64,000 nt of DNA from Microbacteriaceae bacterium (GTDB lineage: Bacteria; Actinomycetota; Actinomycetes; Actinomycetales; Microbacteriaceae), in NCBI GenBank assembly GCA_024639845.1, contig JAHEGG010000001.1, forward strand, positions 1-64,000, written 5' to 3'. Positions 8,280 to 16,816 of this stretch are shown here, in pieces. The notes beneath the pieces are model-generated. The model did no database searches. It saw nothing but the letters and a program-made list of their open reading frames with translations, and was not told the origin of the DNA. A program made the translations under genes and the position numbers. Within the stretch, counting starts at the first letter, position 1. Each line of letters starts with the position of its first letter.

Positions 8280-9506
8280 CTACGCGCTAGGGCGACCAGC
8301 GTAAGGGAACATTTCGCCCCAGCGAATCGGGACGATTCTCACGACTGCACCAGGGTGTGGCGCTTCGAGCATCATTCCGTTGCCCAAGAACATCACGACG
8401 TGATACTTATCGCCATTGAAAACGTTCGGTTCCTTGGTGTACCACATCAAGTCACCGGGTTCCATTTCGCGCAGGGGAATCAGTTTCTTGCCAAAGGCCA
8501 TGGTGTTGAACTGGTTGGTTGCCGAGTGAGTGCCGATGTAGATTCCGGCAGCGGCATAAGCGGCCTTAGTAATTCCGGAACAGTCCCAAATGTTCGGGCC
8601 CATGCCACCGAGAACATACGGCTCACCAAGGTTGGCTCTAGCAAACGCGATGGCCGTGGCAACCTTGTCGGTGTCAGGAGCCCCAACGGTGTAAAGATCG
8701 GGAGCAAGCATGTTCGCGCTACCCTGTTCCTGACGTTTGATGTCGGCGAGTCCCTGCGCGCGCGCCTTGGCCAAAGCCGTCGAGGTGTCTTCAAGCGTGG
8801 CTAGCTGCCGATAAAAAGTCTTGTTGAGTTGCTCGTTTTCATCGACCTTTGCTTGCAGCTCGTTCGCGGCCGACTGAGCCTTGGCATACGCAGATTTGGC
8901 CGCCTCAGCCTTCGTGGCGAGTTCTGCCTTCGCAACGGCTAGTTCATCAGCCAATGACTGTGCATACTGCTGCTTGGCTATTGACTTCTTATAGAGCTCG
9001 TCACTCTGCTGAGCAACCTTTTCGCTCGCACCCAGCTGATAAAGCAGGTCGTCGGCCTTGTCGGCATTCAAGAACAAATTCATGGATGTTCCAGCCGCAC
9101 CGTTGCGATACATCTGAGCCGCGAGCTGCCCAAGTTGGCGCTGGGCCTGATTCGCCTCGGCCATGGCCGCTTCAACCTGAGTCTCAAGAGTCTTAACCTT
9201 CGATGCAACCGCGTCGACAGCATCCTTGGCTTGGTTGTATTTCTCGGCGGCTACTTGCGCAACGGCGGCCAGTTCGTCGGACTGAGCACTCAAATCTTCG
9301 ATGATTGCCTGAAGCCGGTCGATCATCGCCTTCTTTTCGGCAACGCGTTTCTTGGCGGCCTCGACCTCGGCCCAAGACGGAAAACTAGGGGTAGCCCAGG
9401 CTGGTCCAACCACGGCGGCACCAAAAAGAAGGGCGAATGAGGCAGCCACGGCGACGAAAAAACGTCGAGCGCGAATCCCCCCAGCGCGGTTCTTTTGTGT
9501 AGCCAT
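8280..9506 (-). CDS. Secreted NlpC/P60 peptidoglycan endopeptidase with coiled-coil N-terminus
   Basis: This is a 408-residue exported cell-wall hydrolase of the RipA/CwlO-like architecture. A signal peptide (basic start, hydrophobic 17-36, cleavage near AWA|TP) is followed by long Ala/Glu/Lys-rich coiled coil from about 45 to 255. The NlpC/P60 domain follows, with catalytic Cys309 in WDCSGITKAAY, His369 in KYHVVMFLG and a third polar residue near His384. It probably cleaves D-Glu-DAP-type stem peptide bonds during septation. The coiled coil may keep it inactive until it meets an FtsX-type partner, which is inference. The ATG at 9506 was chosen; the open frame upstream runs into tRNA-Glu. Confidence 0.93.
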   Translation of the reverse strand: MATQKNRAGGIRARRFFVAVAASFALLFGAAVVGPAWATPSFPSWAEVEAAKKRVAEKKAMIDRLQAIIEDLSAQSDELAAVAQVAAEKYNQAKDAVDAVASKVKTLETQVEAAMAEANQAQRQLGQLAAQMYRNGAAGTSMNLFLNADKADDLLYQLGASEKVAQQSDELYKKSIAKQQYAQSLADELAVAKAELATKAEAAKSAYAKAQSAANELQAKVDENEQLNKTFYRQLATLEDTSTALAKARAQGLADIKRQEQGSANMLAPDLYTVGAPDTDKVATAIAFARANLGEPYVLGGMGPNIWDCSGITKAAYAAAGIYIGTHSATNQFNTMAFGKKLIPLREMEPGDLMWYTKEPNVFNGDKYHVVMFLGNGMMLEAPHPGAVVRIVPIRWGEMFPYAGRPSA

Positions 9507-9591
9507 ATCTTCAAGGGTAATCGTCAGGTTGCTAAAAAGGCTAGAAGGCAGGTAATCTTGGCTCTTGGTGCTATCAAGCACCGCGCTTTTC

Positions 9592-9664
9592 GGCCCCATC
9601 GTTTAGTGGCCTAGGACGCTGCCCTTTCACGGCAGTAGCACGGGTTCGAATCCCGTTGGGGTCA
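9592..9664 (+). tRNA. tRNA-Glu (anticodon TTC)
   Basis: The 73-base cloverleaf has acceptor GGCCCCA paired with TGGGGTC, anticodon stem CTGCC/GGCAG around loop CTTTCAC, and a standard T-loop TTCGAAT. The 3' CCA is encoded (9665-9667). It is first in a Glu-Asp-Phe cluster. Confidence 0.97.
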
Positions 9665-9690
9665 CCAAGGGCGCGGGTTGAAAGCAACGA

Positions 9691-9764
9691 GGTCCTGTAG
9701 CGCAGTTGGTTAGCGCGCCGCCCTGTCACGGCGGAGGTCGCGGGTTCAAGTCCCGTCAGGATCG
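9691..9764 (+). tRNA. tRNA-Asp (anticodon GTC)
   Basis: The 74-base cloverleaf has acceptor GGTCCTG/CAGGATC, anticodon stem CCGCC/GGCGG with loop CTGTCAC, a standard T-loop TTCAAGT and discriminator G. No 3' CCA is encoded. It follows tRNA-Glu by 26 bases. Confidence 0.97.
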
Positions 9765-9784
9765 CTGGGTGTGAAAACATCCAT

Positions 9785-9857
9785 GGCTCTGTAGCTCAGT
9801 TGGTAGAGCGAACGACTGAAAATCGTTAGGTCCGCGGATCGATGCCGCGCGGAGCCA
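9785..9857 (+). tRNA. tRNA-Phe (anticodon GAA)
   Basis: The 73-base cloverleaf has acceptor GGCTCTG/CGGAGCC with one wobble, anticodon stem AACGA/TCGTT with loop CTGAAAA, and T-stem CGCGG/CCGCG. The T-loop reads ATCGATG, so the usual T at position 54 is A. No full CCA is encoded. It is the last tRNA of the cluster and is followed at once by a terminator. Confidence 0.95.
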
Positions 9858-9859
9858 CG

Positions 9860-9891
9860 AAAAGTCCCAGTTCTCACGACTGGGGCTTTTT
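9860..9891 (+). terminator. Rho-independent terminator of the tRNA cluster
   Basis: AAAAGTCCCAGT pairs with ACTGGGGCTTTT (one G-T wobble) around a seven-base loop and runs into a T-tract. It begins three bases after tRNA-Phe. Confidence 0.9.
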
Positions 9892-9952
9892 GCTTTAAGT
9901 TGAGAATGGCGTTCGCCCTCGTAGCGATGCGCAACAAGCCGAAGGGATGCGA

Positions 9953-10813
9953 ATGCTCACCATCTTGCTCGGCTTCTCTACAGCTTTGGTCTATGGGTTC
10001 GCCGACTTTTTTGGCGCGGTGGCTTCAAAGCGAATCCGACCCGTCGCGGTGACCGCGGTCGCCGGAGCGGTTGGTCTGGTGCTGCTTGTGGCGCTCATCC
10101 CCGTTTTTGGATTTAGCAGCGACCCCGAAGCAATCGGTTGGGGCGTTTGGTCGGGGCTCTGGTCTGCCGTTGCGCTTTCGTGCCTCTATGCATCACTTGC
10201 TCTCGGCCCGATTTCGATCGTTTCGCCACTGAGCGCGGTGGTCTCGGCTATCGTGCCGGCCGCCGTGGGCATTGCCACAGGCGACACCTTCTCGGCTTGG
10301 GGTTGGCTTGCATTGGCTCTGCTTTTGGTGGCGGTGGTGTTGGTTGGGTTCATCCCCGGTGAAGATGTGCGAATGCCAACGTTGCCCGCCCTGCTCTTGG
10401 GCATCGCCGCCGGCGTCGGCATCGGCGGTGTGCTGATCTGCCTCAACGCCGCACCAGCTGATTCGGGACTCACGCCAGTCGTCATGTTGCGGGCCGTGAG
10501 CGCGGGCATCCTCGGGTTATTTTTGTTATTCACAATTCGCAAAAACCGCGCGGATGTTCCTGCCGAGCCTGGCAAACTGCGCAACTTCTGGCTGGCAACC
10601 ATTGCTGCCGGAGCTTTTGACTCGAGCGCGAACGTTTTCTTTCTCATGGCCAGCCGCACCGGAAGCTTGACCGTGGTCAGCGTTCTCACCGCGCTGTATC
10701 CGCTGGGAACAATTATCTTGGCGCGAGTCTTTCTAAAAGAGAGAATCGCGCGCACACAGCTCGCGGGGGTCATACTTGCTCTTGGAGCGAGTGCGATACT
10801 CGCCGTCATGTAG
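9953..10813 (+). CDS. DMT/EamA-family transporter
   Basis: The protein is almost entirely hydrophobic, with about ten membrane segments in two five-helix halves, as in the drug/metabolite (EamA) superfamily. Each half has the characteristic late helix, seen as LGPISIVSPLSAVVSAIVPA in the first half and TGSLTVVSVLTALYPLGTI in the second. The substrate cannot be read from sequence. An upstream ATG at 9947 touches the GAAGGG ribosome site, so the ATG at 9953, six bases after it, is the better start (286 residues). A separately translated MFS gene lies 48 bases downstream. Confidence 0.87.
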   Translation: MLTILLGFSTALVYGFADFFGAVASKRIRPVAVTAVAGAVGLVLLVALIPVFGFSSDPEAIGWGVWSGLWSAVALSCLYASLALGPISIVSPLSAVVSAIVPAAVGIATGDTFSAWGWLALALLLVAVVLVGFIPGEDVRMPTLPALLLGIAAGVGIGGVLICLNAAPADSGLTPVVMLRAVSAGILGLFLLFTIRKNRADVPAEPGKLRNFWLATIAAGAFDSSANVFFLMASRTGSLTVVSVLTALYPLGTIILARVFLKERIARTQLAGVILALGASAILAVM

Positions 10814-10861
10814 CGAGGCAACCCGCCTCGATTCGGTTTCACCGAAACAAAGAGAGAAGCA

Positions 10862-12502
10862 ATGACCAAAGAACGTAGCCGCTGGATCGCCCTGATCTTC
10901 ATTTCGGCAGCCATCTCGATCGTGATTATCGACGGAACTATCGTCAACACGATCTTCCCGAGCGTTATCGACACCCTGAAACTCGATTCAACCGAGGTTC
11001 AATGGGTTCAGGAATCCTACGTGCTCGTATTCGCCGCCCTGCTCTTAGTTTGGGGTTCGATCGCCGACCGCATCGGTCGAAAGCGGTTGCTGCTTATTGG
11101 TATCGCCATTTTCGTGGCCGCCTCGATCTGGGCCGGTTTCTCGCAGGATGCTTCGGCCATGATCCTCGCGCGCATTGTGCAGGGCTTCGGTGGTTCAATG
11201 GTTCTACCAACCACGCTTTCTCTGGTAAACGCCTCATTCCTGGGCAAGGAACGCGGAATCGCATTTGCGGTCTGGGGCGCGACCATCGGTGGAATGGTTG
11301 CCGTCGGACCCGTGCTGGGCGGTTGGCTAGCAACCGATTTCGGCGACGAAGGCTGGCGCCTTGCCTTCAACATCAACTTGCCTCTCGGCCTGATTGTGAT
11401 GGCAGGCCTTTGGTGGTGGGCCAAGGAATCAAAACAAGAGCAGCGCGTTCCCGGAGTCGATATTGTCGGTTCCCTTCTCTCGGTGGTCATGTTTGCCACC
11501 CTTGTATTCGGCCTAATCGAAGGACGTGTTTATGGCTGGTGGGAAGCCTCCACGAAGAACCAGTTTGTGCTCGGTGACTTTAAGTGGCCGAGCGACGGTT
11601 TGTCGATCATCCCGGTGTCGCTTGCAATTTCGGTCGTCGGTTTCACACTTTTCATCCTCTGGGAGCGCTCACGCGCTAAATCCGACAAGGCGGTTCTGCT
11701 CGACCTCGAACTTTTCAAGGTCGGTTCGTTCCGCAACGGTTCGATCGCAGCACTGATCATCTCGATGGGTGAGTTTGGAATCCTGTTTGCGATTCCGCTT
11801 TGGCTGCAAAACGTGCTACTCCTAACCCCGATTGAATCCGGAATGGTGCTGCTGTGGCTTGCCGGCGGTGCATTCTTGGCATCGGGACTTGCCGGCGGAC
11901 TAAGCGGCAAGGTTTCGCCACGCACGATGGTGCAGTCTGGTGTTGCCCTCGAACTGATTGGCGCGATTGGAATCGCACTGTTTGCTTCGACCGAGGTCGG
12001 CATGTGGTCGATCGCACCATTTCTCTTCGTCTATGGAATCGGCGTTGGAATGGCAACCGCCCAACTGACCGGCGTGATCATGGTCGATGTGACTATGGAC
12101 AAGATCGGTCAGGCTTCTGGTTCACAGTCAACCGTTCGCCAGATCGGTTCGGCCATGGGCATCGCCGTTCTGGGCACCATGCTCTTCACCGGTGTGCAGT
12201 CGAGCCTAGAAACCCGCATCGCCGAGCAGTCTGTTAGCGCTGAGCAGTCCACGAAAATTGTTGACCTGGTAGTTGATTCGGCCGGTGGTGTGATTCCTTC
12301 GCTGCCTGATCTTCTTCAGTCTCCAGCAACGGGAATGCCACTTTCAAAAGAGGTTGCCCAGCAGATTACCGAGGATGCCGGACAGGCCTTTACCGATGGC
12401 GCTAAGGCTTCAGCGTGGGCGGCTGCCGGGTTCTTGTTGCTCGGTTTGGTTTCGACCTTGAATCTCGGTTCGCGTCGCAAAAAAGAAGAACCAGCAAACT
12501 AG
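10862..12502 (+). CDS. MFS transporter, DHA2 (14-TM) drug-efflux type
   Basis: This is a 546-residue major facilitator with about 14 membrane segments. Motif A is recognisable as GSIADRIGRKRLLLIG after helix 2, and a motif-C-like AVGPVLGGWLAT lies near helix 5, the antiporter hallmark of DHA2 proteins. A GxxLD[GxxIVNxAxP]-like start (VIIDGTIVNTIFPSV) fits the same group. It probably exports drugs or lipophilic compounds with proton exchange; the substrate is unknown. AGAGAG precedes the ATG at good spacing. A hairpin terminator follows at 12525. Confidence 0.92.
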   Translation: MTKERSRWIALIFISAAISIVIIDGTIVNTIFPSVIDTLKLDSTEVQWVQESYVLVFAALLLVWGSIADRIGRKRLLLIGIAIFVAASIWAGFSQDASAMILARIVQGFGGSMVLPTTLSLVNASFLGKERGIAFAVWGATIGGMVAVGPVLGGWLATDFGDEGWRLAFNINLPLGLIVMAGLWWWAKESKQEQRVPGVDIVGSLLSVVMFATLVFGLIEGRVYGWWEASTKNQFVLGDFKWPSDGLSIIPVSLAISVVGFTLFILWERSRAKSDKAVLLDLELFKVGSFRNGSIAALIISMGEFGILFAIPLWLQNVLLLTPIESGMVLLWLAGGAFLASGLAGGLSGKVSPRTMVQSGVALELIGAIGIALFASTEVGMWSIAPFLFVYGIGVGMATAQLTGVIMVDVTMDKIGQASGSQSTVRQIGSAMGIAVLGTMLFTGVQSSLETRIAEQSVSAEQSTKIVDLVVDSAGGVIPSLPDLLQSPATGMPLSKEVAQQITEDAGQAFTDGAKASAWAAAGFLLLGLVSTLNLGSRRKKEEPAN

Positions 12503-12524
12503 CTCGAAACTCTCGAAGGATTTG

Positions 12525-12554
12525 CTCCGCACCCTGGGGTGCGGAGTAATCTTT
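12525..12554 (+). terminator. Hairpin terminator/attenuator between the MFS and APC genes
   Basis: CTCCGCACC, loop CTGG and GGTGCGGAG form a perfect 9-bp GC-rich stem followed by TAATCTTTT. It ends only a few bases before the downstream GTG (12561), so it could terminate the MFS transcript or attenuate read-through into the permease. Confidence 0.75.
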
Positions 12555-12560
12555 TCCCTT

Positions 12561-14603
12561 GTGAATGAATCACTCGACCCTAAACGGTTGCTATTGGGAA
12601 AACGCCTCTCGACTAAGAAACTCGAGGGCGAATTGCTGCCTAAAACCATCGCGTTGCCGATTTTCTCGTCTGACCCGCTTTCGTCTGTTGCATACGGCCC
12701 CCAAGAAATGCTGATGATTTTGGCGCTCGGTGGCTTCAGTTTCTTGTCGTTCACCCCCGCTATCGCCTCGGTTGTGGTTTTACTCTTGTCCATCGTTGTG
12801 CTCTCGTATCGCAAAGTCATCGCCGCCTATCCATCAGGTGGTGGCGATTATGAAGTTGCCAAAAAGAATCTCGGCGAAAAGCCAGCAATCGTGGTCGCCT
12901 CGGCTCTGCTGATCGACTACGTGCTAACTGTGGCGGTATCGATCGCGGCCGGCACCGACAATATCATTTCGGCGTATCCAACTCTCGACCCTTTTCGCGT
13001 CGAGATTGCCATTGGTTTTATCGTTGTGCTTTGCGCAGTAAATCTGCGAGGTGTTCGCGAATCGGGAATCGCATTTGCTCTGCCTACATATCTCTTCATC
13101 GGCACTGTCTTTTTGATGATCAGCACAGGTCTTTTCAAGCTGATCACGAACCAACCGATTGTCGCTCCGTCAGCCGGCTACGAGGTGGTTGCTGTCGAAA
13201 ATGTGAGCAACTCAATGCTCGTGCTATTTCTGTTGCTTAGGGCCTTCGCATCGGGTTCGGCTGCGCTAACCGGTGTCGAAGCTATCGCAAACGGTGTCCC
13301 CGCATTCCGCGAACCCAAGATTAAGAACGCAAAAGCAACGATGGCCTGGATGGGCGGCATCGCCATCTCGATGTTTATCGGCATCATCAGCTTCGGGCTC
13401 ATCTCAAAGGTTCACTATCTAGAAGACCCGCTGGCGCAACTCGGTCACGAACTTGACGGGCCTCAACAATCGGTTATTGCGCAGCTCGGTGTTGCCATAT
13501 TCGGTGACGGCAGCATCCTGTTCTACATTCTGCAGTTCGCAACTGCTGCCGTGCTCTTGCTAGCTGCCAACACCGCGTTCAACGGTTTCCCGTTACTGTC
13601 TTCGGTGCTAGCCAAAGACAAATACGCACCTAAAGCACTTTTGACTCGCGGTGACCGACTGGTCTATTCAAACGGCATGCTCTCTCTGACCCTGGCTGCC
13701 CTAGCCCTCGAGTTGATTTATCAGGCAGACGTTTCTGCGCTCATCCAGTTGTATGTTTTGGGCGTATTCACCTCGTTCACCATCGGTCAGATTGGCATGC
13801 TGGTGCACTGGAAACGCGGACGCCAAGACGGCACCGTGACCAAGCGTGAGGCACTTTCGGGAACCCTGATTAACGGCATCGGTGCGACCATGACCGCAAC
13901 CGTGCTTGTGATCGTTACCTTCACCAAATTCACTCACGGCGCTTGGCTTGTCTTCTTGCTGATGCCAATTCTGTTCTGGGTCATGTACAACACGGGTCGC
14001 TACTACAAAGCCATCGACGAGGAAATCAAGCTCGACGGCACGCAATTCGGCTCTGATGGTGACTACGCGGTTGTTCTCATGGACAAGCTCAACAAGCCGC
14101 AGCTGAAAGCCCTGGATTACGCAATCTCGGTAAACCACAACAAGCTAGACGTGATTCATATTGCCGCCGACCCACATCGCGCCGAGGCGTTCAAGAAGGA
14201 GTGGAAAGACTACGGAATGAAGATTCCGCTCAAGATCATCGAGTCGCCATACCGTGAATTCTCGACACCACTAATCGAGTATCTAGAAAACCACCGTGCC
14301 CGTCACGGCCGTGAACGCATTGCCGTCTATATGCCGAAATACATCGTTGGACACTGGTGGGAGCACATCTTCCACAACCACCGCGCCAATCGAATCATGC
14401 GTCGTTTGATGTATGTTCCAGGAACGATGTTGGTGACCGTTCCATGGCGAATGCGCTCGGCCGAAAAGTTCAACCCCTTCTTGCGCGCACCCCTGCCCGG
14501 TGACTCGCGTCGAGGCGTTCCAAACCGCCCTCAACCACGCAAACATCACCGCGGTCGCAATGCCGTTTTCGTAATCGAAGCCAAGGATGACGATGTCGAG
14601 TAG
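12561..14603 (+). CDS. APC-superfamily permease with Usp-like C-terminal domain
   Basis: The first ~430 residues hold about 12 membrane segments, preceded by the family motif FSSDPLSSVAYGPQE in the first helix region. The last ~220 residues are cytosolic, alternating strands and helices (YAVVLMDKLNKPQLKALDYA, LDVIHIAAD, ERIAVYMPKYIVGHWWE), which resembles a universal-stress-protein fold. This architecture is common in actinobacterial permeases annotated as amino-acid or potassium transporters; the substrate is unresolved. GTG 12561 gives 680 residues; a TTG at 12522 would place the start inside the hairpin. It overlaps crcB by 11 bases. Confidence 0.85.
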   Translation: MNESLDPKRLLLGKRLSTKKLEGELLPKTIALPIFSSDPLSSVAYGPQEMLMILALGGFSFLSFTPAIASVVVLLLSIVVLSYRKVIAAYPSGGGDYEVAKKNLGEKPAIVVASALLIDYVLTVAVSIAAGTDNIISAYPTLDPFRVEIAIGFIVVLCAVNLRGVRESGIAFALPTYLFIGTVFLMISTGLFKLITNQPIVAPSAGYEVVAVENVSNSMLVLFLLLRAFASGSAALTGVEAIANGVPAFREPKIKNAKATMAWMGGIAISMFIGIISFGLISKVHYLEDPLAQLGHELDGPQQSVIAQLGVAIFGDGSILFYILQFATAAVLLLAANTAFNGFPLLSSVLAKDKYAPKALLTRGDRLVYSNGMLSLTLAALALELIYQADVSALIQLYVLGVFTSFTIGQIGMLVHWKRGRQDGTVTKREALSGTLINGIGATMTATVLVIVTFTKFTHGAWLVFLLMPILFWVMYNTGRYYKAIDEEIKLDGTQFGSDGDYAVVLMDKLNKPQLKALDYAISVNHNKLDVIHIAADPHRAEAFKKEWKDYGMKIPLKIIESPYREFSTPLIEYLENHRARHGRERIAVYMPKYIVGHWWEHIFHNHRANRIMRRLMYVPGTMLVTVPWRMRSAEKFNPFLRAPLPGDSRRGVPNRPQPRKHHRGRNAVFVIEAKDDDVE

Positions 14604-14973
14604 TTCGACCACAAACTGGCGGATGCTCGGATTCACATTTCTCGGCGGAGCTTTGGGAGCGCTATCGCGCGGGTTCATCACTCACTTCGGAAGCGACCCG
14701 ATAGACATTTTCATTGCGAATATCGTCGGCTCGTTCATTTTGGCTCTGGCACTTACGGTTCCCGCACTCGCAACCCCCGAACGGCAAGCGTTTCTGGGCG
14801 CTGGATTTGCAGGTGGGTTCACGACCTTGAGTGGAGTCGCAATCATCGCCATTCTCGGCAAACTGTCCCCCGACATCGTGGTTGCCTACATCTCACTTTC
14901 GATTGTTTTCGGGCTGCTCGCCTATTGGCTGGGCGACGCTGTCGGTCGCCGCATCAAGCGAGCGTCGAAATGA
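14593..14973 (+). CDS. crcB: Fluoride channel subunit CrcB/Fluc, first of a pair
   Basis: This 126-residue four-helix protein exports fluoride passively as part of a dual-topology dimer. GGALGALSR in helix 1, the pore-helix asparagine motif ANIVGSF and GFAGGFTTLSG in helix 3 are recognisable. In the last motif both phenylalanines of the usual TTFSTF box are replaced (TTLSGV). The ATG at 14593 is favoured because AAGG lies at proper distance, whereas the ATG at 14587 abuts it. The gene overlaps the permease end and the second crcB (ATGA). Confidence 0.92.
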   Translation: MSSSSTTNWRMLGFTFLGGALGALSRGFITHFGSDPIDIFIANIVGSFILALALTVPALATPERQAFLGAGFAGGFTTLSGVAIIAILGKLSPDIVVAYISLSIVFGLLAYWLGDAVGRRIKRASK

Positions 14974-15335
14974 AAATAGACATCTGGGTGCTTCTGGCGA
15001 TTGCGTTTGCAGGTGGTGCTGGCTCAGTCATCCGAGTTCTTTTGGGGCGATGGGAAGGCAAACTCCCCTATGGAATTCTGCTCGCCAACACCCTGGCTTC
15101 GGCGGTAGGAGCTTGGGTTCTGATTGAAGTTGGTGGCGGACAGTTCACCTCGATTGCGCTGATTGCTGGTTTTGCCGGTGGTCTCTCGACCTTCAGCGCC
15201 TATGTCGGCCAAACAGTGGTCTATTGGCGCAAAGGCCGCCTTTTGCAGGGACTGTTCAACACAATCTTGCAATTCGGGCTTCCATCCACAGCCGTCTACT
15301 TGGTCGCACTTATGACAGGCACGCTGATAAACTAA
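14970..15335 (+). CDS. crcB: Fluoride channel subunit CrcB/Fluc, second of a pair
   Basis: This 121-residue four-helix protein has GGAGSVIRVLLG, LLANTLASAVGAW with the conserved pore asparagine, and GFAGGLSTFSAY, which keeps an aromatic pair (Phe and Tyr) at the phenylalanine-box positions. Tandem crcB genes usually form an antiparallel heterodimer with opposite fixed topologies. The ATG overlaps the stop of the first copy by four bases, implying coupled one-to-one synthesis. Confidence 0.92.
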   Translation: MKIDIWVLLAIAFAGGAGSVIRVLLGRWEGKLPYGILLANTLASAVGAWVLIEVGGGQFTSIALIAGFAGGLSTFSAYVGQTVVYWRKGRLLQGLFNTILQFGLPSTAVYLVALMTGTLIN

Positions 15336-15397
15336 CCGCAGGTTTTCACGTGGTGTTCATCCACGTTTCGTATCAAGCATGCGTTAGGGGGCTCGCC

Positions 15398-15694
15398 ATG
15401 GGGCGTGGCCGTCAGAAAGCGAAGCACACCAAGGTTGCTCGCGAACTCAAGTATTTCAGTCCAGATGTTGACCTCACCGCACTCGAGCGGGAGCTAGCTG
15501 TGCCGACCGACGAAGAAGAACTGATCGACAAGTGGGCCGACCTTTTTCCTGATGAAGATGACTCGGATGAACCTGCCGACGGCGCAACGGGAGAAACCGT
15601 AGCCGAACTCGAAGATGTCATTGAGACCGAAGACGCAGACGAGGTTGCCGATCAACTCGGCGATGTCGACGACGATGGCGCGAGCGAGCGCTAA
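15398..15694 (+). CDS. DUF3073 family protein
   Basis: This is a 98-residue soluble protein with a basic N-terminus (MGRGRQKAKHTKVARELKY) and a strongly acidic C-terminal half. That charge split and N-terminal motif are the hallmark of DUF3073, found beside purM in many actinobacteria. The ATG at 15398 has an AGGGGG ribosome site; the open frame upstream is crcB shadow. It converges on purM with only 30 bases between stops. Its function is unknown. Confidence 0.9.
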   Translation: MGRGRQKAKHTKVARELKYFSPDVDLTALERELAVPTDEEELIDKWADLFPDEDDSDEPADGATGETVAELEDVIETEDADEVADQLGDVDDDGASER

Positions 15695-15724
15695 CTAGCA
15701 CTCAACACAAACCCAGGCTTTGGT

Positions 15725-16816
15725 TTATTCCAGATAGTTGCCAATGAGGCGCACAGCGCCGCCATCGGTGCCCTTAGCGCCTTGAACCCAACCTTGGAGG
15801 TTGTTCGGCTGTTCGGTGATCACTCCGAGCTTGAATCCATCGATTGCTGCGACGACCTCGTCGGCCCTTTCTGCTGAAACCACGAGGGCCTGACCGAGGC
15901 CCAGATTCCAGGTGCCTTCGACTGACTCGAGCGAGAAGCCTCCCCATCCAGCCAACACACGGAACACGTTTTGAGGCGACCAAGCCGAACGCTCTACCTC
16001 GAGAGCCACGCCCTGAGGCAACACGCGAGCGAGGTTTGCCGCGATTCCGCCGCCGGTGATGTGACTCATCGAATGCACGGAGGCCCCGAGCTCGATTTCG
16101 AGAAGCCTGTTCAACACTCCCGTGTAGAGGCGAGTCGGCTCAAGCAAAACCTCACCGAGCGAGCTTGAACCGAACTCAGCAACAGTCTTGTTGTAGTCGA
16201 GCTTCGAGTCGGCAACGATCTTGCGCACCAGAGAGTAACCGTTCGAGTGCAACCCACTTGACGCCATACCGATCACAACATCGCCGACCTGAACCTTGTG
16301 CGCTCCGAGCAGCTTGGATGCCTCAACCACTCCAGTTGCAGCGCCGGCCACGTCATAGTCGTCAGGGCCTAGCAACCCAGGATGCTCTGCCGTCTCGCCA
16401 CCGACGAGTGCAACATCAACGGCGGCACAAGCCTCAGCGATGCCCCGAACGATGTCGGCGATGCGTTGCGGCACTACCTTGCCGCAGGCGATGTAGTCGG
16501 TCATAAACAAGCTCTTGGCACCAACCACAACGATGTCATCCACGACCATGCCGACCAGGTCTTGACCGATGGTGTCGTGCTTGTCTATCGCTTGTGCGAT
16601 GGCTACCTTGGTGCCAACCCCGTCTGTCGATGTGGCCAGCAGAGGGCGCTCATAAGACTTTAAAAACGAAACATCCATCATGCCGGCGAATCCGCCGAGC
16701 CCACCAACTACAAGCGAGTTGTGGGTCGCACCGACGGCACGCTTCATCAGTTCTACGGCAAGGTCGCCTGCCTCGGTGTCGACACCCGCAGCCGCGTATG
16801 CGTTTGCTTCGCTCAC
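15725..16816 (-). CDS. purM: Phosphoribosylformylglycinamidine cyclo-ligase (AIR synthetase)
   Basis: PurM performs the ATP-dependent ring closure to aminoimidazole ribotide, step five of purine synthesis. The 363-residue protein has YAAAGVDTEAG near the N-terminus, the FGGxGG-like VGGLGGFAGMMD, LATSTDGVGTKVAIA, ALVGGETAEHPG and ITGGGIAANLARVLP, all characteristic of the PurM fold. The start overlaps the purF stop by four bases, so purF-purM form a coupled operon. Confidence 0.96.
   Translation of the reverse strand: MSEANAYAAAGVDTEAGDLAVELMKRAVGATHNSLVVGGLGGFAGMMDVSFLKSYERPLLATSTDGVGTKVAIAQAIDKHDTIGQDLVGMVVDDIVVVGAKSLFMTDYIACGKVVPQRIADIVRGIAEACAAVDVALVGGETAEHPGLLGPDDYDVAGAATGVVEASKLLGAHKVQVGDVVIGMASSGLHSNGYSLVRKIVADSKLDYNKTVAEFGSSSLGEVLLEPTRLYTGVLNRLLEIELGASVHSMSHITGGGIAANLARVLPQGVALEVERSAWSPQNVFRVLAGWGGFSLESVEGTWNLGLGQALVVSAERADEVVAAIDGFKLGVITEQPNNLQGWVQGAKGTDGGAVRLIGNYLE

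Noticed and set aside
10186-10974. 262-codon minus-strand frame over the DMT transporter
   Set aside because: It is antisense to a clear multi-TM transporter and spans its end and the start of the MFS gene.
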